This document shows, piece after piece, positions 24,465 through 33,221 of a stretch of 64,000 nucleotides of DNA (its first letter is position 1; every line of letters starts with the position of its first letter). This DNA comes from Candidatus Acidiferrum typicum. Lineage in GTDB: Bacteria; Acidobacteriota; Terriglobia; Acidiferrales; UBA7541. The notes below the pieces were generated by a model, which saw only the letters and a list, made by a program, of their open reading frames with translations, did no database searches and was not told the origin of the DNA. The position numbers and the translations under genes were made by a program. Where the stretch lies: NCBI GenBank assembly GCA_025463055.1, contig JAOAPV010000004.1:21360-85359 (forward strand), read 5' to 3'.

Positions 24465-24958
24465 TGATGCGCAGCGCCGAATCCAAGATCGTAGCGCGAG
24501 AGCGCCTCCGCGAATTGTTCGCTGAACATCGCCGGCGCGGACAAAAACTTGTGCTCGCGAACGGCTGCTTTGACACACTACACGTGGGCCACATTCGATA
24601 TCTCGAAGGCGCCCGCCGAGAAGGCGATATTTTGGCCGTAGCCGTCAATTCAGATTCGAGTGTCTGCGCCTTAAAGGGCGCCGGGCGCCCCATCCTGCCC
24701 GAAACTGCACGCGCAGCGCTAGTTGGCGCATTGCGCGCCGTGGATTATGTCCTGGTCTTCAGCGAGCCGACTGTAGAAGCGCTGCTCGAGGATTTGCGTC
24801 CGGACGTTCATGCCAAAGGAACGGATTACACCACTGAGACTGTCCCTGAGCGCGCGACATCGGCGCGCCTTGGCATCCGTGTGGCGATCGTCGGCGATCC
24901 CAAGGGTCATTCGACGCGCGAATTTCTCAATTCCGTACGCAAGGCGCCGCATGCCTGA
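24464..24958 (+). CDS. hldC: D-beta-D-heptose 1-phosphate adenylyltransferase (HldE domain II, stand-alone)
   Basis: 164 residues; starts at 24461 (GTG), 24464 or 24467 (ATG) are all possible. Cytidylyltransferase-type signature GCFDTLHVGHIRYLEGAR, NSDSSV, AALRAVDYV approximated by GALRAVDYV, FSEPTVEALLEDLRPDVHAKGTDYTTE (seen in pieces as RPDVHAKGTDYT), and GHSTREFL at the end. It makes ADP-D,D-heptose from heptose 1-phosphate. Same as the C-terminal half of HldE. The following heptosyltransferase gene starts 8 nt before its stop. Confidence 0.92.
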   Translation: MMRSAESKIVARERLRELFAEHRRRGQKLVLANGCFDTLHVGHIRYLEGARREGDILAVAVNSDSSVCALKGAGRPILPETARAALVGALRAVDYVLVFSEPTVEALLEDLRPDVHAKGTDYTTETVPERATSARLGIRVAIVGDPKGHSTREFLNSVRKAPHA

Positions 24959-25976
24959 GCCACGCTTTCTAGTGGTTCGGCTCGGATCGCTCGGCGACAT
25001 CCTTCACACATTCCCCGCGGTCGCGGCCTTACGCGAATCTTTTCCGGCGTCTCAAATTGTTTGGCTCACTCATCCCCGCTGGACGTTTCTAGTCGGTACG
25101 AGCGGCCTGGCGTCGGAAGTCTGGACCATCGAAACGCGCGCCTTGTCCTCTTTGCGAGAAACAATTAGGCGTTTGCGGCAGAGTTCTTTTAACGCCGCGA
25201 TCGATTACCAAGGCTTATGGAAGTCGGCTATGCTGCCGTTTTTCGGCGCGGTGCCAAAGCGGATCGGTTTTTCTTCAGCGACAGTTCGTGAATTCGGCGT
25301 CCCGCTTCTTTACACCGACCGCGTGAAGACAACCAAGGCACACATTGCAGAGCAAAATGGCGAGTTGTCGCTGCGCGCTGGCGCACAACACGGCACGGCC
25401 CCAGTGAGCCTGCATATTCCAGCGCAGGATAAGGCCGCAGTCTGCACCCGTCTGCGCGCGCAAGGAGAGGATCGTTACATTGTCTTCAGCCCCGGCGGCG
25501 GCTGGCGCTCCAAGTGCTGGCCGCCAGAGCGCTTCGGAGCTTTGTGTAGCAAGCTACGCGAATCTTTCGGCCTGCGCACTATCGTGAATGCCGGACCGGG
25601 AGACGACGATTTGGCGGCAGCCGTGGTTCGCGCAAGCGGGGATGCCGCGCCGTTTGTTCACCATGGCAGCCTCGGCGAACTGATGGCGCTGTTACGCGGC
25701 GCCGCGTGCGCTGTTGCTGGCGACACAGGCCCTCTACATCTCGCGGCGGCGATAGGTACGCCCCTTGTCGCTCTTTTTGGCCCCACCGATCCCGCGCGGA
25801 ACGGTCCCTATCAGGCTGTCGAGTCCCACGCGAGTGAGCGCAAGAATATGGTGCTGCGCGTTCCAGGAGTCCGCACAACTCATGCGCGCGGAGAGCAAGC
25901 ACACGCCTCAATGCTCGCTATCAGCGTTGATCAAGTTTTCGACGCCGTGCGTCGTTGCCTCGGTGCTGCAAAGTGA
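24951..25976 (+). CDS. waaC: LPS heptosyltransferase, WaaC-like (GT9)
   Basis: 341 residues from ATG 24951; an upstream in-frame start would lie inside the adenylyltransferase gene. GT9 motifs: FLVVRLGSLGDILHTFPAVA (WaaC type, with the GSLGDILHT stretch), IDYQGLWKSAM, FSPGGGWRSKCWPPERFG, HHGSLGELMALLRGA, AGDTGPLHLAAAIGTPLVAL and FGPTDPARNGP. It should add the first heptose to Kdo, before WaaF; the order of action is inferred from sequence type. Overlaps the next gene by 4 nt (GTGA). Confidence 0.88.
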   Translation: MPEPRFLVVRLGSLGDILHTFPAVAALRESFPASQIVWLTHPRWTFLVGTSGLASEVWTIETRALSSLRETIRRLRQSSFNAAIDYQGLWKSAMLPFFGAVPKRIGFSSATVREFGVPLLYTDRVKTTKAHIAEQNGELSLRAGAQHGTAPVSLHIPAQDKAAVCTRLRAQGEDRYIVFSPGGGWRSKCWPPERFGALCSKLRESFGLRTIVNAGPGDDDLAAAVVRASGDAAPFVHHGSLGELMALLRGAACAVAGDTGPLHLAAAIGTPLVALFGPTDPARNGPYQAVESHASERKNMVLRVPGVRTTHARGEQAHASMLAISVDQVFDAVRRCLGAAK

Positions 25977-26527
25977 GCGTGGCGGCGTTTTTCGCGCGCT
26001 GGCGCGTGCGCCTCGGATATCCGCTGGCCATTATTGTTCTGTGGCTCGCGCGGCCCACGCCCAAGAGCATTTTAGCCGGAGCAATCATCGGAGCGATTGG
26101 CCTATGGATTCGCGCGCGTGCTGCGGGCCACCTCCGCAAGCAACAAGTTCTCGCCGTTACCGGACCGTACGCGTATACGCGCAATCCGCTATATCTCGGC
26201 AGCTTCATTCTAGTAGTCGGGGTAGCCGTCGCAGCGTATTCGTGGGCGTCCGCGCTGATCCTGTTTGGCTATTTTGCGGTGTTCTATTCCTTTGTTATGC
26301 GCCGCGAAGAGCGCGAACTGTACCAGCATCACGGCGACGCATTCCAGGAATATGCGCGAACCGTGCCGCTGTTTTTTCCGCGGCTGACGCCAGCGAAGGT
26401 ATCAGCCGAAAATGCCGGCGCGTTTTCATTCGCACAGTACAAGAGAAATCGCGAGTACCGCGCGGCGATCGGCTTTTTGTTACTGCTCTTAGTTTTTGTC
26501 GTGATCTGGCGCTTGCGCTTGTTGTAA
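25973..26527 (+). CDS. Isoprenylcysteine carboxyl methyltransferase-like membrane protein
   Basis: 184 residues from GTG 25973. Four or five membrane helices and the family signature GPYAYTRNPLYLGSF plus a following MRREERELYQHHGDAFQEYA segment (visible as RREERELYQHHG and FQEYARTVP), as in ICMT/PEMT methyltransferases that use S-adenosylmethionine at the membrane. Bacteria mostly lack prenylated CAAX proteins, so the substrate is unknown. Being the last gene of the LPS core operon and translationally coupled to waaC suggests methylation of an envelope molecule (inference). Its 3' end overlaps the converging comEC end by 39 nt. Confidence 0.8.
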   Translation: MSVAAFFARWRVRLGYPLAIIVLWLARPTPKSILAGAIIGAIGLWIRARAAGHLRKQQVLAVTGPYAYTRNPLYLGSFILVVGVAVAAYSWASALILFGYFAVFYSFVMRREERELYQHHGDAFQEYARTVPLFFPRLTPAKVSAENAGAFSFAQYKRNREYRAAIGFLLLLLVFVVIWRLRLL

Positions 26528-29170
26528 GTCATCCGCTTTAACCGGCAGGCAGGGAACGAAGCACCTTACCTCCAGGCGCTTGCTATCCATCAGAATGTGC
26601 ACCGCACCATTTCGGTCAGTCCGTAGGACGCGAACACCGGCGTTTGCAAGCCGCTGCAGCAGTTCGGCATTGGGATGTCCATACGGATTGTCTTCCCCCA
26701 CGGAAATAATGGCGACGCGCGGTTTCACGGCCGCCAAAAATTCCGCGGTCGTCGAATTCTTGCTGCCATGGTGCCCAATCTTCAGCACCTCCGCCTGCAG
26801 CTCATCCTCGCCGTTTTCCAAAAGTATCTCGCGCTCAGCCTCCTTTTCAGCGTCGCCAGGCAGCATCAACGCGCGGTCCGCATACCGCAGCCTCAGTACA
26901 AGCGAATCATCGTTTTTCGCAGCGTCCGAGGCAGCGGCTGAAGACGGCTCCGGCCACAAGAACTTACCCCGCACGTCATCCCACGCAAAGGTATTCGCGC
27001 GCGTTTCGTATTCGATCCAAATCTTCCTGTCCCTTGCCAATTTCTCGACATTCGCGAGCGCTTGCGAATGTACCTCGCGGCCAATCCACAATCGGCCGAC
27101 ACGAAAATTCTCGAGCACCGCGGCCAAGCCTCCCAGGTGGTCTTGATGCGCATGTGTCAGCGCGACGACATCGATCCTCTGAAAACCGCGCGACCACAAA
27201 TATGGCGAGACCGCCTCTTCGCCGGGGTCTATTCCGTGATTGCTCTGTCCTCCGAAACCGCCGAACGCGCCTCCACCGTCGATCAGCATTGTCTTGCCAT
27301 GTGGTGACACAACAAAAAGCGAATCTCCCTGCCCAACGTCTAGGACGCTCAACTCAAGTCTTCCAGCAGAGCGCGCTGCAGAAAACGGGAACAGCGCAAT
27401 AAGTAGCGAGCACGCCACCAAGCCCGCGCTAAAACTCGACGCGATTCGTTGTTGCAGCGGATGTGCTATTCGCATGATTGCCGTTAGGAGAAAAGCAAAA
27501 ACGAAGAACGCAACTACGAGCCACAGGTGCGGCCCCGGAATGCGATAGCTCCACTTCGGCAAGCGCGCAAACCAATGCACGATATGCAGGAGCATCAGCG
27601 TTATATAGCTGAGCGGAACTGCAATTATCCTAGCAAGTCCCGGCAACACCATCGCGCTGCCAAGCGTCAGGAAACCCAGCGGTACGACAATGCCCGTGAG
27701 CGGCACAGCCGCCAAATTTACTATTGGCGCAGCCAGTGTGATGCGATGAAAATCCCGAGCCATCAGGGGTAGCATCCCAATCTGCAAAGCCAACGTAAGC
27801 ACCATCAATTGCCAGGCTCGCAGCGTCAACCCAATTCCGCCCGCAAGACCATTTTCCACGCGAGCGGCAATCCGAGTCGGAAGTTTGGCGGACAGCCAGC
27901 CTGCTGTACTTCGCAAATCGATCCGGAATTGCGCCGCGCGCGGTTCATGCGCCGCGTCTCGTGTCACGTCGCGCCAACCTCGTAGTGCCCCCGCGTAAGG
28001 CTGTACATTTCGCTCGAGCCAAGGCGCTGCGAGCCCCGCGATGCAGCCAATCGCCAAAAACGTCAATTGAAAACTGGAATCCCGCAGCGCGAGCGGCTGC
28101 GCCACCAAAAGAACTAGCGCCGCTATCGCGGCGGAGTTCAGTACATCGAGCCGCCGGTAAAAAAAACCGCCAAGCACAACAATCGCCGCCATCAGTGCCG
28201 CTCGCAACACGGGAGGCCGTTGCTCAATCACCGCCACGTACGCCAAAAGAAGCGTGAGCGTGAAAACCATGGTCGCGGACCGAGAAAGCCGCAGCCGCCG
28301 GGCGATCCAGTACAGAAAAAACGCCAGCGCGCCCACGTGCAATCCCGCCACAACCAGCACGTGGAACACGCCCGTCTTCTGAAAATCCACCGCCTCGTCC
28401 CGCTCCACAAAGCTGCGATCGCCCAGCAGCATCGCGCGAAGCACGGCCGCAACCTCTGGTCGGCCATCAAATAGGCTATCGACTTCGTCTCGCAACCGGT
28501 GCCGCGTGTGCGAGAGCACGGTACCGGTCGACGGCGGCGCCACGGATAATTGCTGGATCAATGCGGGCGAGCGCAGCGTCGCAACCAAATCGATGCCTTG
28601 TGTAGCCAAGTACGCGCGCCGATCAAAAGCGCCTTCATCTCGGAAAATCTGCGGTCGTCTTGCCTGTGCGATAACACTCACTGCATCGCCTGCATGTAGA
28701 TCCGGCAAGCCCAAATCATCTGGCTTCGGCGAGAAGCTCACTCGCAACCCACCCCGAGCCTGAAGTTGGCTGTTCTCGTAATCTACGCCGTCCAACTCGA
28801 TTTCCAGCCCGAAGCCCCAGGGCAATCTCGTAGGCTCATCGCGCAGCGTTCCGCGCCATCGCAGCGGCGTGTGCAAATCAATTCGGCCGCTTTCGATTAG
28901 GCGGGTAACGTGAGAGGAGGGAACTGGCTGCTCGCAAATCCATGCCCCGAGCACGCCGAGAAGAATCCAACTCACGCCAGATACAACGGCCGCCCCAGCC
29001 AAGCGCGCTCGGTTTAGCGAAATCATTCCCGCGATCACGAGAAGAACAGCGGAAAGGAAGCCGCCAGCAAGATAAGAATGAGAAGTGGCCAGACGTGAAA
29101 TCGGCGGCCAAAGGCCAAGAGCGACACCGCAAGCAAATGCCGCAGTAATCGCTACGGCCGGAAGCTTCAC
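26489..29170 (-). CDS. comEC: ComEC/Rec2 DNA-internalisation protein
   Basis: 893 residues. Order: N-terminal membrane segment and soluble DUF4131-like domain (about 1-220), competence domain with many helices (VFHVLVVAGLHVGALAFFLY around 270 and ERRPPVLRAALM-like EQRPPVLRAALMA), then a C-terminal metallo-beta-lactamase domain (about 610-880) with LDVGQGDSLFVV, LIDGGG, LTHAHQDHLGG and KIGHHGSKNST. Family knowledge: it forms the inner-membrane channel for single-stranded DNA, and the lactamase-like domain may be a nuclease. Overlaps rlmD by 4 nt and ends the minus-strand operon. No other com gene is in the window, so competence is not proven. Confidence 0.95.
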   Translation of the reverse strand: MKLPAVAITAAFACGVALGLWPPISRLATSHSYLAGGFLSAVLLVIAGMISLNRARLAGAAVVSGVSWILLGVLGAWICEQPVPSSHVTRLIESGRIDLHTPLRWRGTLRDEPTRLPWGFGLEIELDGVDYENSQLQARGGLRVSFSPKPDDLGLPDLHAGDAVSVIAQARRPQIFRDEGAFDRRAYLATQGIDLVATLRSPALIQQLSVAPPSTGTVLSHTRHRLRDEVDSLFDGRPEVAAVLRAMLLGDRSFVERDEAVDFQKTGVFHVLVVAGLHVGALAFFLYWIARRLRLSRSATMVFTLTLLLAYVAVIEQRPPVLRAALMAAIVVLGGFFYRRLDVLNSAAIAALVLLVAQPLALRDSSFQLTFLAIGCIAGLAAPWLERNVQPYAGALRGWRDVTRDAAHEPRAAQFRIDLRSTAGWLSAKLPTRIAARVENGLAGGIGLTLRAWQLMVLTLALQIGMLPLMARDFHRITLAAPIVNLAAVPLTGIVVPLGFLTLGSAMVLPGLARIIAVPLSYITLMLLHIVHWFARLPKWSYRIPGPHLWLVVAFFVFAFLLTAIMRIAHPLQQRIASSFSAGLVACSLLIALFPFSAARSAGRLELSVLDVGQGDSLFVVSPHGKTMLIDGGGAFGGFGGQSNHGIDPGEEAVSPYLWSRGFQRIDVVALTHAHQDHLGGLAAVLENFRVGRLWIGREVHSQALANVEKLARDRKIWIEYETRANTFAWDDVRGKFLWPEPSSAAASDAAKNDDSLVLRLRYADRALMLPGDAEKEAEREILLENGEDELQAEVLKIGHHGSKNSTTAEFLAAVKPRVAIISVGEDNPYGHPNAELLQRLANAGVRVLRTDRNGAVHILMDSKRLEVRCFVPCLPVKADDLQQAQAPDHDKN

Positions 29171-30471
29171 GGAGTGCGCCTCAGGCGCACCAGCGTCTCG
29201 ATGTGGTACGTCTGCGGAAAAAGATCAAACAAATGCATGTCAACAATCTCGTAATGCGGTGACGCGATCGCGGCGTCCCCGCTCCTCTTCGATCCAGTCA
29301 TCACCGCGAGGTCCCTGGCAAGCGTCGATGGATCGCAGGATAGATATACGATTTCCGCAGCGCCCAATTCCGCCAACTTCGCTGCTGCTTCCGCCCCCAG
29401 CCCAGAACGGGGAGGATCAAGCACGACAAAATCCGGTCTCTCATTCGTCTTGCGTAGAAATTCTTCCACGTGCTCGCCGTGAAAGATGACAGTGACGCCC
29501 GCGCTTTCCGCATTGACTTGCAGATCGCGCGTAGCCGCCAAGTTGGCATCTACGCTCACTACTCTCTTGAAAGTCCGCGTCAACGGCAGCGTAAAGAAAC
29601 CGACACCTGCATAAAGATCAAGCGCGTTTTCCCCCTTTGCGCCCGCAACAACCGTTTGCAACAAATCCTCGACCAAAAATCGATTGACCTGAAAAAAAGA
29701 AAGATGACTCACGCGATATCGGAATCCACCAGCTTCCTGAAACAAAAATCCCGGCCCTGTCAGCTCGAACCGGTCCTTGCTCTCCTCTGCCAGCAATAAG
29801 CTTTCCAGTTGAGGCAAGGCCTCGCGAAACGCTGCCGCCAACTCCTTCGCCGGTTTTGGAAAACGCTCAAATGCGACGTTCAACGAAATCTTCCCGTCCG
29901 CTGAATCGGCGAAAGCTTCGATTTCCAGCGCACGTTCCGGTAATCGATTCGAGCGCGCTAGTTCTTGCAGTTGGCCAAAAGTTTTTGCCAGTAAAGGCGA
30001 CAGCACCGGGCACTCATCGATCGGCACAATCACCGAACTTTCCGGCAAAAAATATCCGATCGCCCGCGGATTTGCATCGCGGACCGCCCACTGCGCGCGA
30101 TTCCGATAACCATATGGCTCCGCTGAGTGCTCCTGAATCGCTCCGCTCCATTGAATCCCGCCAAGCCGCGAGAGCGTCTCGCGTAAAATCTCTTTCTTCA
30201 ACCGCAATTGTTCCGCAGCCGAAATGTGCTGATAATGGCACCCGCCGCAAGTCTGAAAATGTGGGCAGCGCGCACCTTCGCGTTGCGCCGAAGCAGAAGT
30301 TACTTCCAGCAGTTTAGCCCACACTAATTTTTTGCGTTTCGACTTGGTCGCCGCGCGCACTTCTTCTCCCGGCAGCACGTACGGCACAAAAACCGTGTTC
30401 CCGTCCGCGTGGGCCAGTCCGTCGCCACCGTATACAAGCTTCTCAATCGATATGCGTAACTCATCTGACAT
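29167..30471 (-). CDS. rlmD: 23S rRNA (uracil-C5) methyltransferase, RlmD/RumA type
   Basis: 434 residues. N-terminal TRAM domain (ISIEKLVYGGDGLAH), iron-sulfur Cys set CPHFQTCGGC plus a later Cys in DECPVL, SAM-binding DLYAGVGFFTLP, LDPPRSG and catalytic motif YLSCDPSTLARD. It methylates uracil in 23S rRNA (U1939 in E. coli); RlmC-type or tRNA specificity cannot be excluded, as many bacteria have one enzyme with either target. 61 nt follow the previous gene; the stop overlaps comEC. Confidence 0.9.
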   Translation of the reverse strand: MSDELRISIEKLVYGGDGLAHADGNTVFVPYVLPGEEVRAATKSKRKKLVWAKLLEVTSASAQREGARCPHFQTCGGCHYQHISAAEQLRLKKEILRETLSRLGGIQWSGAIQEHSAEPYGYRNRAQWAVRDANPRAIGYFLPESSVIVPIDECPVLSPLLAKTFGQLQELARSNRLPERALEIEAFADSADGKISLNVAFERFPKPAKELAAAFREALPQLESLLLAEESKDRFELTGPGFLFQEAGGFRYRVSHLSFFQVNRFLVEDLLQTVVAGAKGENALDLYAGVGFFTLPLTRTFKRVVSVDANLAATRDLQVNAESAGVTVIFHGEHVEEFLRKTNERPDFVVLDPPRSGLGAEAAAKLAELGAAEIVYLSCDPSTLARDLAVMTGSKRSGDAAIASPHYEIVDMHLFDLFPQTYHIETLVRLRRTP

Positions 30472-30532
30472 ACTATAGTCCTATTCTGCGACGATTCGCG
30501 CGGAAAGAAAAGGTCCGCTCCAGAAAAAAAAC

Positions 30533-31252
30533 TCAAGAAAAGTAGTAGAGGCTAAGCCGCGGCAATCCAAACTCTTCCAGCAATCGCTTCTGCGTGTACT
30601 TCTTCTCCACCAGCGCCAGTTGCTCCGCCTTCATTTTTCGCCGGTAAGCTGACAACTGCCCATCGACCTCGCGCCGAATGCGCAACATCAATTCTTCCGT
30701 CGCCTGCGTCATCAAAAGCGCGGAAAGTTTATCGTCGAGCATCGTCAACCGGCGTTCCAAGTCCTCCAAATCGAGCTTGCCCGGCGATTCCACAAGCACC
30801 GAACTCGCCCACACAGACTCCGCTATCTCCGCCAGCCGCGCAGCCATTTCCGTATGCGCGGCCCCATTTTTCTTTGCTGCGGCCGCAACCTGCGCCGCGT
30901 TCCCCTCAAGATACGCCTTCAACTCTTCACGCGGGAACGCTTCCTTCGCCTCGCGACCATTCTTTGGCGCGCTACCAGCCGCTGCCTCAAGTCCCTCCTC
31001 AGCGACCTGCAGCACAGCATCCGTGCAGTAAGCCAGACTCTTCAGCGGTTTCCCCGCGCCCCGTCGCGAGCGTCCATAGCTCTCAAAAGCGCGATCAATC
31101 CCTTTTAGCGCTGCCTCGAGAGGCACTCCCGCGCGCTGCCACGTTTCCATGATCGCCCAGTCCAGCGGCGACACTAGCAAGTGCGCGCCTCGTTTCTTCC
31201 AGAAATACTCTTCGATTTCCGTGAAGTAGTTGAAGTAATTCCAGCCGTCCAT
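30533..31252 (-). CDS. Protein of unknown function with C-terminal coiled coil
   Basis: 239 residues from ATG 31252; a TTG at 31273 would add seven residues, and neither has a clear ribosome binding site. The N-terminus is aromatic (GWNYFNYFTEIEEYFWKKRG) and is followed by a helical region (SPLDWAIMETWQRAGVPLEAALKGIDRAFESY, in parts) like helicase-loader or winged-helix-associated segments. The middle is Ala/Glu-rich and the end is coiled coil (LEDLERRLTMLDDKL). No export signal. I do not recognise a named family. Its place between coaX and rlmD in an operon of housekeeping genes suggests a cytoplasmic role. Confidence 0.75.
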   Translation of the reverse strand: MDGWNYFNYFTEIEEYFWKKRGAHLLVSPLDWAIMETWQRAGVPLEAALKGIDRAFESYGRSRRGAGKPLKSLAYCTDAVLQVAEEGLEAAAGSAPKNGREAKEAFPREELKAYLEGNAAQVAAAAKKNGAAHTEMAARLAEIAESVWASSVLVESPGKLDLEDLERRLTMLDDKLSALLMTQATEELMLRIRREVDGQLSAYRRKMKAEQLALVEKKYTQKRLLEEFGLPRLSLYYFS

Positions 31253-31307
31253 GCCGTTGAAGTCCGCTGCCAAGCGACCATAGCGCGCCCGTACGCGCGC
31301 TCCCCGT

Positions 31308-32147
31308 TCAGTTCTTTATCTTCTTAACGTCCGTGATCGATCGCGGTTCGCGAGTCCCGCCACCAGTCTTCGCCGTCTCGACGCCTTGATTTTTACTCCA
31401 GATAATCCGCAATCCCGTCAAAGTCAAAAACTCATCCGTATGCTGAATGTGTTTCGACCCGCGCGCCACTAACTTAGCTTGTCCACCCGTCGCCACCACG
31501 GCGGCATCCTTTCCCAGCTCCGCCTTAATCCGCGTCAACATCCCGTCCACCATATCCACCGCGCCATAATAAAGCCCGGCCTGAATATGCGTGATCGTAT
31601 TCGTGCCAATCACTTTCCCGGGATCCTTGATCTCCACCCGCGGCAACTTCGCCGTGCGCGAAAACAGCGCCTCAGACGAAATGCCCAGCCCCGGCGCAAT
31701 CACCCCGCCCAAATATTCGCAGCGCTCCGAAACCACATCAAACGTAATCGCCGTGCCAAAATCCACCACAATGCAGGGCCCGCCATATTTGTGAAACGCC
31801 GCGACTCCATTCACGATCCGATCCGCGCCGACTTCCAGCGGATTATCGACCAGCACCGACATCCCGGTCTTTACGCCCGCTTCGACAAACAGTGCCTTCT
31901 GCCCAAAATAAATCCGCGCCATCTCCCCCAGCGTCCAATTCACCGGCGGCACCACCGAACTGATGATCACGCCTCCAATCGAATCGCGGTCCAGCCCCGC
32001 CAGCGTGAACAAGTTGCGCGTCAGCACGCCATATTCATCCACCGTCTGCTGCCGCGCCGTTGTGAGCCGCCAATTCGCAATCAGCTCCTCGCCGCGAAAC
32101 ACGCCGAGCACCGTATTCGTGTTGCCAACATCAATGGTGAGCAGCAT
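31308..32147 (-). CDS. coaX: Type III pantothenate kinase
   Basis: 279 residues. MLLTIDVGNTNTVLGVF (phosphate-binding loop), VVPPVNWTL, NPLEVGADRIVNGVAA, IVVDFGTAITFDVV, GGVIAPGL and VVATGGQAKL are the CoaX signatures of the ASKHA fold. It catalyses the first step of CoA synthesis. Its ATG directly follows the birA stop, a common bacterial pairing. The last ~25 residues (TGGGTREPRSITDVKKIKN) are a poorly conserved, basic tail. Confidence 0.97.
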   Translation of the reverse strand: MLLTIDVGNTNTVLGVFRGEELIANWRLTTARQQTVDEYGVLTRNLFTLAGLDRDSIGGVIISSVVPPVNWTLGEMARIYFGQKALFVEAGVKTGMSVLVDNPLEVGADRIVNGVAAFHKYGGPCIVVDFGTAITFDVVSERCEYLGGVIAPGLGISSEALFSRTAKLPRVEIKDPGKVIGTNTITHIQAGLYYGAVDMVDGMLTRIKAELGKDAAVVATGGQAKLVARGSKHIQHTDEFLTLTGLRIIWSKNQGVETAKTGGGTREPRSITDVKKIKN

Positions 32148-33170
32148 CTACGGCGCCTCCGCCACGTCGCCCGCAATCACTGTCGTCACTTGTCCGCTGT
32201 CGCGCTTCACCTGCAGCAATCCTTCCGGCCCGAGTCCCGCGGTCGTTCCCGTAAAATTCTCCTTGCCGTTGCTCACGCGAACGCGCTTCCCCTGCGCATA
32301 GCTCGAAACTCGCGTGAATCGCTCGATCACTGCCGCCGGTCCCTCGCTCAAGAAGTCATTGTAGTCGCGCTCGAATTCCCGCAGCAATCGTACCAGCAAC
32401 TCCAGTCGCGATTGCGGCCGACCGCTCTCCACCCGCAGTGATGTGGCGCTTGCCGCCAGCTCGGACGGAAACTTCTCCTGGTTCACGTTCAATCCAATCC
32501 CCACAATTACAAAACGAACTTGTGCCGGTTCTGCGTGCATCTCCGTCAAAATCCCGCCAGCTTTCTTTCCACCAATCAGCAAATCGTTCGGCCACTTCAA
32601 ATCGACGGCCAGCCCTGTCTGCGCTTGAATCGCCGTATGCGCCGAAAGCCCCGCCATCATGGTTAGCAGCGGCGCCTGCACCGGCGCCAACTTCGGCCGC
32701 AACAGCAACGTCACGTAAATCCCCGCAGCCCGTTCGGAATGCCACGCCCGCCCAGCCCGTCCTCGCCCAGCCGTTTGCTCTTCCCCCAATATGAGGGCGC
32801 CCTCCGGCTCACCCGCGTGTCCCAGTTCCAGTGCCACGCGATTCGTCGAATCTACCTTGAAAAAATGATAGATGCGCTTCCCGAACAGGCTGCCCTTCAG
32901 CCGCTGCCGCAGCATGTCCGCCGTAAGAATGTCCGGTACGCGCTCCAAAAAATATCCGGTCCTCGGATGCCCCTTCACCCGCACGCCGAGTTCGCGAAGC
33001 CGCTCCACCCACTTCCAAACAGTCGACCGCGACACGCCAATCTGCCGCGCCACGCGCGCTCCGCTAACTACAACCGTCGCGTTTTCCGCCAGCAGCGTGA
33101 CCAACGCCGCGATTCGCCGGTCCGTCGTCCCGGGAAGTGTGTCTGTCGCCGTTTTCTTTGTGCGTCTCAT
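32148..33170 (-). CDS. birA: Biotin-[acetyl-CoA-carboxylase] ligase / biotin repressor
   Basis: 340 residues. An N-terminal winged helix (GARVARQIGVSRSTVWKWVE) is followed by the ligase core: FKVDSTNRVA, GRGRAGRAWHSERAAGIY (biotin-AMP loop), LKWPNDLLIGGKKAGGILTE, IVGIGLNVN, and a C-terminal SH3-like domain (TTAGLGPEGLLQV). It is the bifunctional form, so it may also repress biotin genes, none of which is in the window. Followed at once by coaX. Confidence 0.96.
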   Translation of the reverse strand: MRRTKKTATDTLPGTTDRRIAALVTLLAENATVVVSGARVARQIGVSRSTVWKWVERLRELGVRVKGHPRTGYFLERVPDILTADMLRQRLKGSLFGKRIYHFFKVDSTNRVALELGHAGEPEGALILGEEQTAGRGRAGRAWHSERAAGIYVTLLLRPKLAPVQAPLLTMMAGLSAHTAIQAQTGLAVDLKWPNDLLIGGKKAGGILTEMHAEPAQVRFVIVGIGLNVNQEKFPSELAASATSLRVESGRPQSRLELLVRLLREFERDYNDFLSEGPAAVIERFTRVSSYAQGKRVRVSNGKENFTGTTAGLGPEGLLQVKRDSGQVTTVIAGDVAEAP

Positions 33171-33221
33171 GATAGCGAGCTGGCCGCCCGCCGCGTTATG
33201 CGCGCGCTCGTAAGCTTACGT

